NCBI RefSeq assembly: GCF_016741935.1
Contig: NZ_JAERRG010000010.1
Location: 186,001-250,000 of the forward strand
Length of the DNA: 64,000 nucleotides
Direction of reading: 5' to 3'
Origin: Streptomyces endocoffeicus
Lineage (GTDB): Bacteria; Actinomycetota; Actinomycetes; Streptomycetales; Streptomycetaceae
Each line of letters begins with the position of its first letter. Position 1 is the stretch's first letter. The translations under genes and the position numbers were made by a program. The notes beneath the pieces were generated by a model that saw only the letters and a list, made by a program, of their open reading frames with translations, was not told the DNA's origin and did not search any database. This document shows, in pieces, positions 33,418 through 41,125 of the stretch.

Positions 33418-33906
33418 GCCTGGGCCGGACGGTTTGGTCTCGGTCGCGATCTCGGCCCATAGGGTCTTCCCGGGCCCGCCGCCGGAGCGGGGCCCGACCG
33501 CCCAGCGCTCGGCCAGCTGTGAGACCAGATACAGGCCGCGTCCGGTTTCGGCGTCGGGTGCGGCGGCGATGAGCGCGGGCCGCTTCTCGGTACGGGTGTC
33601 CGAGACCTCGATACGGATCGTCCCGGACGCGTCGCCCAGGGGTGCGGTCAGCCGTACGTGGAAGTCCCGCCCCGGGACGCGGCCGTGCCGTACGGCGTTG
33701 GCGGCCAGCTCGCTGGCGATCAGGGTCGTGGTCTCGTTGGGGCCGGAATCGTACGGGTAGCCCCACGCGGCGAGCCGGTGCGACACGAGTCGCCGAGCGA
33801 GGCGCGCACCACGAGGTGTCGAGGTGAAGCGCATCGCGAACTCGCCCAGCGCGGGCGCTGGTTGTCCCGGCCGGGTACCTCGTGAGGGGGCATTTTCGGT
33901 CGTCAT
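33382..33906 (-). CDS. HATPase-type anti-sigma/regulatory ATP-binding protein
   Basis: 174-residue protein with a single histidine-kinase-like ATPase domain: N-box ASELAANAVRHG near residue 67 and G-box ETGRGLYLVSQLAERW near residue 121. It has no sensor or dimerisation domain, as in the many RsbW/anti-sigma-like proteins of Streptomyces. I choose ATG 33906; the frame beyond it is not conserved-looking. It is divergent from an XRE/DUF397 pair across a dyad, a common Streptomyces developmental trio. Confidence 0.87.
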   Translation of the reverse strand: MTTENAPSRGTRPGQPAPALGEFAMRFTSTPRGARLARRLVSHRLAAWGYPYDSGPNETTTLIASELAANAVRHGRVPGRDFHVRLTAPLGDASGTIRIEVSDTRTEKRPALIAAAPDAETGRGLYLVSQLAERWAVGPRSGGGPGKTLWAEIATETKPSGPGSGPGPLQRPQG

Positions 33907-33949
33907 GGGCACGAGCCTTGCGGGGACGTGCCTAGCCTGACCAGGAAGC

Positions 33950-33980
33950 GTGCAAGTACGGACCGTGTCTGTACGTGCAC
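33950..33980. promoter_or_regulatory. Dyad between ATPase-like gene and XRE gene
   Basis: GTGCAAGTAC (33950-33959) and GTACGTGCAC (33971-33980) are inverted repeats matching at 9 of 10 positions with an 11-bp spacer. The site is 26 bp upstream of the XRE start and 44 bp upstream of the divergent gene, so it is a candidate operator for the XRE protein. Confidence 0.65.
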
Positions 33981-34006
33981 ACCAGGTGTGATGGGAGGCA
34001 TGCGAC

Positions 34007-34816
34007 ATGGCGGGTACGGAACGGTCCCCGTTCCTGAGGGGCTTCGGGAGGCAGGTGAAGCTGTTCCGGGAACGGGCCGGGCTCACCCAGGCGGACTTAG
34101 GGACGCGTATCGGGTACAGCCCGGACCAGGTGGCGTCGGTGGAGTGCGGGCGACGCATTCCCAAGCCGGAGCTGGTCGACAAGGCCGATGAGGCGTTGGA
34201 CGCCGGGGGCGTCCTCAAGGCGATGAAGGAGGAGTTGGCGCACGCGCGGTATCCGGCGTTCTTCCGCGATGCGGCGCGGTTGGAGTCTGAAGCGGTTGAG
34301 GTCCAGGCGTACGACACCCATGTCGTCAAGGGGCTGCTGCAGACGGAGGACTACGCGCGGGCAGTCTTCACCATGCGCCGCCCACACCTGGACGAAGAGG
34401 TCGTCGAACAGCGTGTAGCTGCGCGAATGGAACGGCAGGCGATCTTCGGTGCGCGGCCCGCGCCCCTCCTGGGCTTTGTCGTCGAGGAGTCCGTGCTGCG
34501 GCGGCCGATCGGCGGAGTACAGGTGCTCCGTGGGCAGTTGGAGCAACTGCTCCTCATCGGGGCGAAGCGCAACGTGGAGATCCAGGTGATGCCCCTGAGC
34601 CGGGAGGACAACGCTGGGGCGGACGGGCCGTTCACTCTGATGACCCCCAAGGATGGTGAGCAGCTCGCCTATCTCGAAGGTCAGGGGCGTGGCAGCCTAC
34701 TCACTGACCGAGAAGAGGTCCGTGTGATCGCCGCCCGATATGGAATCATCCGGGCCCAGGCTCTCACTCCACGGGAGTCGTCCATCTTCATCGAGAAGCT
34801 GCTGGGAGAGCTATGA
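34007..34816 (+). CDS. XRE-family regulator with DUF5753 domain (TTA codon)
   Basis: 269 residues. The N-terminal helix-turn-helix is at about residues 14-70 (LTQADLGTRIGYSPDQVASVECGRR); the remainder is the DUF5753 domain (VKGLLQTEDYARAVF, IGAKRNVEIQVMPL). This is the WhiJ/AbaA-like regulator class that acts with a small DUF397 partner in Streptomyces development. Codon 31 is TTA, so expression should depend on the bldA leucyl-tRNA. It overlaps the DUF397 gene by ATGA. Confidence 0.92.
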   Translation: MAGTERSPFLRGFGRQVKLFRERAGLTQADLGTRIGYSPDQVASVECGRRIPKPELVDKADEALDAGGVLKAMKEELAHARYPAFFRDAARLESEAVEVQAYDTHVVKGLLQTEDYARAVFTMRRPHLDEEVVEQRVAARMERQAIFGARPAPLLGFVVEESVLRRPIGGVQVLRGQLEQLLLIGAKRNVEIQVMPLSREDNAGADGPFTLMTPKDGEQLAYLEGQGRGSLLTDREEVRVIAARYGIIRAQALTPRESSIFIEKLLGEL

Positions 34817-35010
34817 GCAATGACATAGGTCAGTTCGTGTGGTTCAAGAGCAGCTACAGCGGCGGCGAGGGCGGCGACTGCATCGAGGTTGCCGCATGCC
34901 GCCCAGGCACCGTGCATGTGCGGGACAGCAAGGACACCGACGGGCCGAACCTTACGTTCCCCGCAACCGCGTGGAGCGACTTCGTCGCCTTCGCGCGGGG
35001 CGTCGTTTGA
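34813..35010 (+). CDS. DUF397 protein, partner of the XRE regulator
   Basis: 65-residue DUF397 protein with the family pattern FKSSYSGGEGGDCIEVA, VHVRDSKD and WSDFVAFARG. Such proteins pair with DUF5753 XRE regulators and are thought to modulate them. The start is ATG 34813 in an ATGA overlap with the XRE gene, so translation is coupled. No membrane or export signal is visible. Confidence 0.93.
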   Translation: MSNDIGQFVWFKSSYSGGEGGDCIEVAACRPGTVHVRDSKDTDGPNLTFPATAWSDFVAFARGVV

Positions 35011-35044
35011 CCTAGAGCGCGCTCCAAACCGTACGTTCCGGGCA
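35007..35044 (+). promoter_or_regulatory. 19-bp-spacer (MerR-type) leaderless promoter
   Basis: TTGACC (35007-35012), a 19-bp spacer, then TACGTT (35032-35037), which ends 7 nt before the ATG at 35044. The spacer holds the perfect palindrome GAGCGCGCTC (35015-35024). An over-long spacer with a central dyad is the hallmark of MerR-family activated promoters. The transcript would start at the ATG. Confidence 0.7.
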
Positions 35045-36009
35045 TGACGACCAAGCAACATGCGATCGGCTCCGGTTTCGGGGTGCGCAGTACGACGAGC
35101 GACGTTCTCGCGGGCATTGATCTGTCCGGGAAGCTCGCGCTCGTGACCGGGGGCTATTCGGGGCTCGGGCTGGAGACGACGCGGGCTCTCGCCGGTGCGG
35201 GGGCCCGCGTCGTCGTGCCCGCGCGGCGGCGCTCGACGGCCGTCGAAGCGCTCGACGGGATCGAGGGCGTCGAGGTCGCCGAGATGGACCTCGCGGATCT
35301 GGACAGCGTTCGGGCCTTCGCGGAGGAATTCCTCGCGTCCGGTCGCGATATCGACATTCTGATCAACAACGCCGGGATCATGGCCGCGCCCGAAACCCGG
35401 GTGGGCCCCGGTTGGGAAGCCCAGTTCGCCATCAACCACCTGGGCCACTACGCCCTGACCAACCGGCTGTGGGCCGCGATCGCCCGTGGCGGTGGCGCAC
35501 GCGTGGTGTCGCTCTCCTCCAATGGGCATCAGCTCTCGGACATCCACTGGGACGACCCGCACTTCCAGCGACACGCCTACGACAAGTGGCAGGCGTATGG
35601 GCAGGCGAAGACGGCCAACGCCCTGTTCGCGCTGCACCTCGACGCGCTGGGGCGGAGCACCGGTGTGCGGGCGTTCTCCGTGCACCCCGGCACGATCGCC
35701 ACCCAGCTGGGGCGCCACATGTCCCCGGAGGAACTGGCGGGGCTGAGTGAAACGATCGACGCCAGCTCCACCAACGTCGGCTGGAAGACGCCCGAGGAGG
35801 GTGCGGCCACCCAGGTCTGGGCGGCGACCTCGCCCCGGCTCGCGGGCATGGGCGGCGTGTACTGCGAGGACTGCGACATCGCCGAGCCCGCGCCGGAGGG
35901 CACCGAACTGGGCAGCGGGGTGAGCGCGTGGGCCACCGATCCGCAGCGGGCGGCGCGGCTGTGGGCGCTGTCGGCGGAGCTCACGGGGGTCGATGCCTTC
36001 GCCGAGTAG
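35044..36009 (+). CDS. Short-chain dehydrogenase/reductase
   Basis: 321-residue SDR oxidoreductase. The cofactor loop TGGYSGLG is at residues 35-42, NNAG follows near residue 105, and the catalytic motif YGQAK gives Tyr185 and Lys189. It resembles the retinol-dehydrogenase-like or protochlorophyllide-reductase-like SDRs common in Streptomyces. Substrate unknown. It probably has a leaderless mRNA from the MerR-type promoter. A MarR operator begins right after the stop. Confidence 0.92.
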   Translation: MTTKQHAIGSGFGVRSTTSDVLAGIDLSGKLALVTGGYSGLGLETTRALAGAGARVVVPARRRSTAVEALDGIEGVEVAEMDLADLDSVRAFAEEFLASGRDIDILINNAGIMAAPETRVGPGWEAQFAINHLGHYALTNRLWAAIARGGGARVVSLSSNGHQLSDIHWDDPHFQRHAYDKWQAYGQAKTANALFALHLDALGRSTGVRAFSVHPGTIATQLGRHMSPEELAGLSETIDASSTNVGWKTPEEGAATQVWAATSPRLAGMGGVYCEDCDIAEPAPEGTELGSGVSAWATDPQRAARLWALSAELTGVDAFAE

Positions 36010-36016
36010 ATAGACA

Positions 36017-36043
36017 GTCCAAACTGTTCAGTTTGAACTGGAC
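36017..36043 (+). promoter_or_regulatory. Nested dyads upstream of the MarR operon
   Basis: CAAACTG-TT-CAGTTTG (36020-36035) is a perfect 7-bp-arm dyad. GTCCA (36017-36021) and TGGAC (36039-36043) form a second, slightly offset pair. The cluster lies 23-49 bp upstream of the marR start and is the likely autoregulatory operator. Confidence 0.75.
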
Positions 36044-36065
36044 AGCTTGAGCTGAAGGAAATATC

Positions 36066-36524
36066 GTGCGGGGCATGGCAGAGACCCCTGGCGGCATGTC
36101 CGAGTCCACCGTGCGCGCCGCGCATGAGATCCGTGTGGTGATCGGCCGATTGCGGCGGCGGATCAAGGAGTCGTACGACCTCGAGGAACTCACCCCCTCG
36201 CAGACGTCCGCGCTCAGCAGGCTCAGCAAGGAGGGCCCCGCCTCGGCCAGCGCGCTGGCGGCGGCCGAGCGCGTACGGCCGCAGTCGATGGCGGCCACGC
36301 TCGCCGTGCTGGACGAGCGCGGGCTGATCCAGCGGCGCCCCGATCCCGACGACGGGCGGCGGCAGTTGGTCTCGGTGAGCGAGAGCGGCAGCGCGTTCCT
36401 GGACGACAAGCGGCGGGCGGGCGAGGAATGGCTCGCCCAGGCCCTGGAGAGCGGCTACACGGAAGCGGAACGGGAGACCATCCTCGAGGCGCTGGCCCTG
36501 CTGGACCGGCTCAGCCGCGCATGA
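36066..36524 (+). CDS. MarR-family regulator
   Basis: 152 residues. The winged helix is at about residues 42-105 (LTPSQTSALSRL, ASALAAAERVRPQSMAATLAVLDERGLIQRRPDPDDGRR). It starts at GTG 36066 or ATG 36075, after AAGGAAA. The stop overlaps the MFS gene by ATGA, so it forms an operon with the transporter and the isochorismatase-like gene, and probably represses all three through the upstream dyads. Confidence 0.92.
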   Translation: MRGMAETPGGMSESTVRAAHEIRVVIGRLRRRIKESYDLEELTPSQTSALSRLSKEGPASASALAAAERVRPQSMAATLAVLDERGLIQRRPDPDDGRRQLVSVSESGSAFLDDKRRAGEEWLAQALESGYTEAERETILEALALLDRLSRA

Positions 36525-37966
36525 TCGAGCGGCTGACGCGGCTCACACGACGAAAGGGCAGGGCGGACGCGGGGAACGCCTTCGACCGGAGGCTGCTGGC
36601 CCCGATGATGCTGGGTTCGGTACTGAACCCGGTCAACTCCTCGATCATCTCCGTGTCGTTGGTGCCGATCGGCGCCGCGTTCGGGGCGCCGCCGTCGCAG
36701 ACGGCCTGGCTGGTCTCCGCGCTCTATCTGGCCACCTCGATAGGCCAGCCGGTCATGGGCCGGCTGATCGACCTCTACGGGCCGCGCCGCCTCTTCCTCG
36801 CCGGGGCGACCCTGACCGGGATCGCGGGGCTGATCGGTCTGCTCGCCCCGAATCTGGGGACGCTGATCGTCGCGCGGGTGGTGCTCGGGTTCGGCACCTG
36901 CGCGGGCTATCCGGCCGCGATGTACCTCATTCGCGGGGAGGCCCGGCGGACCGGCCAGGAGAGCCCCGCCGCGATCCTCGCCACGATCGCGGTCGCCAGT
37001 CAGACCATCGCGGTCATCGGACCGCCCCTGGGCGGACTGCTGATCGGGCTGGGCGGCTGGCGCTCCACGTTCGCCGTCAACATCCCGCTGGCGGCGGCCG
37101 GTCTGATCCTCGGCGTCCGGCGGCTGCCGAAGGAGCGGCCCCTGGCGGAACGCACCGGCGAGCGCGTCCGGCTGGACCTGATCGGCATGGGGTTGTTCGC
37201 CGCGACGCTCGTCTCGCTGCTGCTGTTCCTGATGGAGCCGCGAGCCGACCGGTGGTATCTGCCGGTGCTGATGGCGGTGGCGGCGGCCGGGTTCGCGGTG
37301 CGGGAACTGCGGGCGGCGGAGCCGTTCATCGATCTGCGGGTGTTCGGCGGCAATCTGCCCCTGCTGCTCACCTACGCCCGCGCGCTCCTCGTCTCCGTCG
37401 TCTCGTACGTCTTTCTGTACGGCTACACCCAGTGGCTCCAGGACGGCCGGGGACTGACGGCCTCACAGGCGGGGCTCGCCCAACTGCCCATGTTCCTGAC
37501 CGGGATCACGGTGTCCACCGCCACCGGCCGCCGCGCCGCCGTGCGCGGCAAGCTGCTGGTGGGGGCCGTGGGGCAGATCGTCGCCTGCGTCCTGCTGCTC
37601 CCGCTCCAGCCGCACAGCGCGATATGGCTGCTGATCGTCGTCGGGGTCGTCTTCGGCGTACCGCAGGGGCTGATGAACCTCGCCCTGCAGAACGCGGTGT
37701 ACCACCAGGCCGATCCGGAGCTGATGGGCTCCTCGGCGGGGCTGCTCCGCACCTTCTTCTATCTTGGCGCGATCGTCGCCTCCAGCGCCAACGGCGCCTT
37801 CTTCGGCGCCCGCGCCGACACCGGCGGGCTGCACGGCCTGGCCTGGTTCATGCTCGCCATCACCGGCCTGTGCCTGGCGCTGACGCTCGTGGACCGCTCG
37901 CTGGGCCGTATCGGGTCCGACGATTCCTCTTCCGCACAACAATCGACGCAGCGAAAGGCTTCATGA
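36521..37966 (+). CDS. MFS efflux transporter
   Basis: 481-residue major facilitator protein with 12-14 hydrophobic helices. The loop 2-3 signature is GQPVMGRLIDLYGPRR and the motif C-like segment is QTIAVIGPPLGGLL, typical of drug:H+ antiporters. I choose ATG 36521 (MIERLTRLTRR), which overlaps marR by ATGA; the frame upstream is inside marR. It also overlaps the next gene by ATGA, so MarR, pump and hydrolase-like protein are made together. Confidence 0.93.
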   Translation: MIERLTRLTRRKGRADAGNAFDRRLLAPMMLGSVLNPVNSSIISVSLVPIGAAFGAPPSQTAWLVSALYLATSIGQPVMGRLIDLYGPRRLFLAGATLTGIAGLIGLLAPNLGTLIVARVVLGFGTCAGYPAAMYLIRGEARRTGQESPAAILATIAVASQTIAVIGPPLGGLLIGLGGWRSTFAVNIPLAAAGLILGVRRLPKERPLAERTGERVRLDLIGMGLFAATLVSLLLFLMEPRADRWYLPVLMAVAAAGFAVRELRAAEPFIDLRVFGGNLPLLLTYARALLVSVVSYVFLYGYTQWLQDGRGLTASQAGLAQLPMFLTGITVSTATGRRAAVRGKLLVGAVGQIVACVLLLPLQPHSAIWLLIVVGVVFGVPQGLMNLALQNAVYHQADPELMGSSAGLLRTFFYLGAIVASSANGAFFGARADTGGLHGLAWFMLAITGLCLALTLVDRSLGRIGSDDSSSAQQSTQRKAS

Positions 37967-38532
37967 ACGTGAACGTGAACGCGAACAAGACGGCCCTGCT
38001 CGTGATGGACGTCCAAGAGGGCATCGTGAGCCGGATCGCGGGCTCCGGGTATCTGCCGCGTCTCGTGGGCGCGGTGGAGGCGGCCCGTACCGCCGGGATC
38101 CCTGTCCTGCACATCGTGGTCGGCTTCCGGTCCGGGCACCCGGAGGTCTCTGACCGCAACGCGTCATTCAGCGCCCTTCCGGCGGGCGCCTTCACACCCG
38201 AGGATCCGAACGCCGCCATCCATCCGGACATCGCGGCCCGGACCGACGAGATCGTGATCACCAAGAAGCGGGTCAGCGCCTTCGCGGGCAGCGACCTGGA
38301 GATGGTCCTGCGGGCCCGTGGGATCACGCACCTCGTCCTGAGCGGCGTTGCGACCAGTGGTGTCGTCCTCTCCACCCTGCGCCAGGCCGCCGACCTCGAC
38401 TATCGGCTCACCGTGCTGGCCGACGGCTGCGCCGACTCCGACGAGGAGGTCCACCGGGTGCTCACCGAGAAGGTGTTCCCCCGTCAGGCCGAGGTCACGA
38501 CGGTGGAGGAGTGGGCCCGGAAGGCGGGCTGA
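37963..38532 (+). CDS. Isochorismatase-like protein lacking the catalytic cysteine
   Basis: 189-residue isochorismatase/cysteine-hydrolase fold protein. The catalytic Asp is in LVMDVQEGI and the Lys in ITKKRVSAF. The nucleophile loop reads SGVATSGVVLST, where the Cys of the usual TxxCV is a valine. It may therefore be a PhzD-like, cysteine-independent enzyme or a non-hydrolytic member; this variant looks like a recurring subfamily. The start is ATG 37963, overlapping the MFS stop. It starts with an odd run, MNVNVNANK. Confidence 0.85.
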   Translation: MNVNVNANKTALLVMDVQEGIVSRIAGSGYLPRLVGAVEAARTAGIPVLHIVVGFRSGHPEVSDRNASFSALPAGAFTPEDPNAAIHPDIAARTDEIVITKKRVSAFAGSDLEMVLRARGITHLVLSGVATSGVVLSTLRQAADLDYRLTVLADGCADSDEEVHRVLTEKVFPRQAEVTTVEEWARKAG

Positions 38533-39008
38533 GCGGCTCGGTTGGGTGCGGCGCCGTTTCGCGCCTTCGGCGCATTTGAGCATGGGTCGGCGGGTGGGGG
38601 CCCGGCCCTCGTCGCCGGGCGCCGGGCCGGTGGGGGCGGGGCCCGGTGGCGGCTCCGGTGTCCGGAGGCCGGGGGCGTTGCCGGACCGGCGGGTCGATCG
38701 GGCGTCGGGGCCGGACCATCCTCCGGACGGCCCGGGGGTGGGTACCCCTCTCGGAATTGCTTGACAAATTAGTTGCTTCAGATCAAGCGTTTTTTGCAGG
38801 GGTACCCGGAGGGGCCGCCCCGGGGCTCACCGGTCCGCACTCCGGACAGAGAGCCGCCCCTCCCACGTCGCCGAGCCGCCACGACCCCCACATCCCACCG
38901 GCCCGACGGCCTGCGGCGGCGCCCCGCCCCCCACCCCCGGACCCATGCTCAAAAGCCACCTCGCCTCGGTAAGCGGCACCCCTACGCACACGAGCCCGCC
39001 CGAAAACC
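38533..39008. other. Gene-free region with a large inverted structure
   Basis: 476 bp with no credible gene. Arms at about 38574-38749 and 38799-38956 form a long imperfect inverted repeat. Outer ends are TTTGAGCATGGGT and ACCCATGCTCAAA, inner ends GGGTACCCCT and AGGGGTACCC. The core at 38750-38798 is AT-rich and carries TTGACA at 38761 and the dyad GCTTGA/TCAAGC (38759-38764 and 38783-38788). I find no target-site duplication and no coding sequence. Confidence 0.7.
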
Positions 39009-39818
39009 TCAACGCGGCCAGATAGGCGGGTTGGTGCAGAACGCGCCACCGAGGTACTCGTGGTCCGGGTTACCGGGCTCCAGCTCGCCCTGCTCCGCGA
39101 TCAGCTTCGCGGCGTACGGCTCGGAGTCGTCCATCGGCTCGTACCCCAGGGCGCGGGCCGAGGAGAGGTCCCACCACAGGCGGGTGTTGGCCGAGCTGCC
39201 GTAGACCGTCGTACAGCCCACGTTCTCCGCCGTAAGGGCGGCGTGGAGCAGCCGGGCGCCGTCCGCCGGGCTCATCCAGATGGACAGCATGCGGACTGTC
39301 GTCGGCTCGGGGAAGCAGGAGCCGATGCGGATGGCGACCGTCTCGATGCCGTGCTTGTCCCAGTAGAACGAGGCCAGGTCCTCGCCGAACGCCTTCGACA
39401 GCCCGTAGTAGGTGTCGGGGCGGCGCGGGGCGTTGAGCGGGATGAGCGGGTCGTTCCCCACCGGGCGCGGGGTGAAGCCCACGGCGTGGTTGCTGGAGGC
39501 GAAGACGATCCGGCGGACCCCGGCCTCGCGCGCCGCCTCGTACACGTTGTACGTGCCCTCGATATTGGCCCGCAGGATCTTCTCGAACGGGGCTTCCAGG
39601 GAGATACCCGCTAGATGGATGATCGCGTCAACGCCCCGCACGGCCTCGCGCAGGGCGTCCCGGTCGGACAGATCCGCGGTGATCGCGTCCGGCTCGCCCT
39701 CGATGGGGAGCTGGTCGAGCAGCCGCAGCTGGTATCCGTACGGCGGCAGCAGCTCGCGCATCAAGGTGCCCATGCCGCCGGCGGCGCCGGTGAGGAGGAC
39801 GGTGCGGGGAGCGGGCAT
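39009..39818 (-). CDS. NAD-dependent epimerase/dehydratase, uronate dehydrogenase-like
   Basis: 269-residue extended-SDR protein. The NAD loop TGAAGGMG is at residues 10-17, and the catalytic YxxxK is in YYGLSKAFGED near Tyr136. The NHAVGF and RIGSCFPEP segments match uronate dehydrogenases, which oxidise D-galacturonate or D-glucuronate to the aldarolactone. Lying divergent from kdgD, which acts later in the same oxidative route, supports this. I choose ATG 39818, preceded by GGAGG. Hexuronate specificity is inferred, not shown. Confidence 0.78.
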   Translation of the reverse strand: MPAPRTVLLTGAAGGMGTLMRELLPPYGYQLRLLDQLPIEGEPDAITADLSDRDALREAVRGVDAIIHLAGISLEAPFEKILRANIEGTYNVYEAAREAGVRRIVFASSNHAVGFTPRPVGNDPLIPLNAPRRPDTYYGLSKAFGEDLASFYWDKHGIETVAIRIGSCFPEPTTVRMLSIWMSPADGARLLHAALTAENVGCTTVYGSSANTRLWWDLSSARALGYEPMDDSEPYAAKLIAEQGELEPGNPDHEYLGGAFCTNPPIWPR

Positions 39819-39891
39819 GGGCGGATCCTCCGTGAGGGGTATCGCGTTATGGGGTTGTCGCAATGGGGCTATCGAGCAGAGCGCTCTTGCG

Positions 39892-39929
39892 TATGTGGTT
39901 CTTGTTCATGTATGTGGTTCAGATTCATG
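39892..39929 (-). promoter_or_regulatory. Two 19-bp direct repeats at the udh-like promoter start site
   Basis: TATGTGGTTCTTGTTCATG (39892-39910) and TATGTGGTTCAGATTCATG (39911-39929) are adjacent and match at 16 of 19 positions. They begin where the leftward transcript should start, so a bound protein would block initiation or early elongation. The binding regulator is unknown; FadR-type or IclR-type proteins in this window are candidates. Confidence 0.7.
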
Positions 39930-40048
39930 GACACCGTAAGGATCGACGCATGGGCCGTCAAGGGTGGCGCGATGCCGACCAATTCACCGTCGGGTGAGTG
40001 GCGTCACCCGGTTGGCGGCCTTGACCGGCGGCCGATCGCTGCTTTACG

Positions 40049-40062
40049 GTGAACTCGTTCAC
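40049..40062 (+). promoter_or_regulatory. GTGAAC-TC-GTTCAC dyad at the kdgD promoter
   Basis: A perfect 6-bp-arm dyad immediately downstream of the TTGACC/TTTACG promoter elements and 80 bp upstream of the kdgD start. Its position fits a repressor site over the transcription start. Confidence 0.65.
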
Positions 40063-40141
40063 GAATGTAGATGACGATCAGAAACGTGCACACGGCGTCG
40101 GTGGGTGACGGCGGGTCGGTGTACACGACAGGGAGAAGCCC

Positions 40142-41125
40142 GTGACCTCAGCTTCACTCGCCGAGCGCCTTGACGGGCTGCTGTTCTTCCCCGTGACCGC
40201 CTACGGTCCCGATGGCGCCCTGGACCTGGAGATCTACCGCGCTCACGTCCGCGCCGGGATCGAGGCGGGGGCGGGCGCCGTCTTCGCGTGCTGCGGCACG
40301 GGCGAGTTCCACGCCCTGACGCCCGAGGAGTTCCACGACTGCGTCGTGGTCGCCGTGGAGGAGGCCGCCGGGCGGGTGCCCGTGGTCGCGGGCGCCGGGT
40401 ACGGGACCGCGCTGGCCATCCAGTTCGCCAAGCTGGCCGAGCGGGCCGGTGCGGACGGGCTGCTCGCCATGCCGCCCTATCTGGTCGTGGCCGGTCAGGA
40501 GGGGCTGATCCGCCACTACAGCGCCCTCGCGGGCGCGACCGACCTCGACATCATCGTCTACCAGCGGGACAACGCCGTCCTGGAGCCGGAGTCCGTGGCC
40601 CGGCTCGCCAAGGTGCCCGGCATCATCGGCCTCAAGGACGGCATCGGCGACCTCGACCTGATGCAGCGCGTCGTGAGCGCGGTGCGGGCCGACGCCCCCG
40701 ACGAGGGCTTCCGTTACTTCAACGGGCTGCCGACGGCCGAGCTGACCGGCCTCGCCTACCGCGGGATCGGCGTGACGCTCTACTCCTCCGCCGTCTTCTG
40801 CTTCGTTCCCGAGGTCGCCCTCGCCTTCCACAAGGCGCTCATGACGGGCGACGACGAGACCGCCAACAAGCTCCTCGACGGCTTCTACCGGCCGCTGGTC
40901 GAGCTCCGCAACCAGGGCCGCGGCTATGCGGTGTCGCTGGTCAAGGCGGGGGTCCGGCTGCGCGGACTGGACGTCGGCGAGGTGCGGCCGCCGCTGAGCG
41001 AGCCCAGCCCCGCCCACGTCAAGGAGCTGGCCGAGCTGATCGAGCGCGGCATGGCGCTGGTCGGGGACGCGGACGGAGACGCGGACAAGGACGGAAACGG
41101 GGACGGGGACGGGGAGGCGCGGTGA
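40142..41125 (+). CDS. kdgD: 5-dehydro-4-deoxyglucarate dehydratase
   Basis: DHDPS-superfamily enzyme that dehydrates and decarboxylates 5-keto-4-deoxy-D-glucarate to 2-oxoglutarate semialdehyde in glucarate/galactarate breakdown. Family motifs are FFPVTAY at residue 15, ACCGTGEFHALTPEE, IVYQRDNAVLEP and the Schiff-base lysine in GLKDGIGDLD (Lys165). The 327-residue product is about 20 residues longer than I would expect because of an Asp/Gly-rich tail (DADGDADKDGNGDGDGEAR). The GTG start has AGGGAGAAG upstream. It overlaps the next gene by GTGA. Confidence 0.93.
   Translation: MTSASLAERLDGLLFFPVTAYGPDGALDLEIYRAHVRAGIEAGAGAVFACCGTGEFHALTPEEFHDCVVVAVEEAAGRVPVVAGAGYGTALAIQFAKLAERAGADGLLAMPPYLVVAGQEGLIRHYSALAGATDLDIIVYQRDNAVLEPESVARLAKVPGIIGLKDGIGDLDLMQRVVSAVRADAPDEGFRYFNGLPTAELTGLAYRGIGVTLYSSAVFCFVPEVALAFHKALMTGDDETANKLLDGFYRPLVELRNQGRGYAVSLVKAGVRLRGLDVGEVRPPLSEPSPAHVKELAELIERGMALVGDADGDADKDGNGDGDGEAR

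Larger units (their letters stand above)
39819..40141. other. Divergent control region, udh-like gene / kdgD
   Basis: 323 bp holding promoters for both genes. Leftward: TTGACG-N17-TACGGT read on the minus strand (39961-39956 and 39938-39933). Rightward: TTGACC at 40021-40026 with TTTACG/TTACGG at 40043-40049. Candidate operators are listed separately. The leftward message would have a leader of about 105 nt. Confidence 0.7.

Noticed and set aside
38761..38790. A promoter driving a small gene in the AT-rich core at 38.76 kb
   Set aside because: TTGACA is present, but there is no acceptable -10 at 16-19 bp and no credible reading frame downstream before the convergent udh-like gene.
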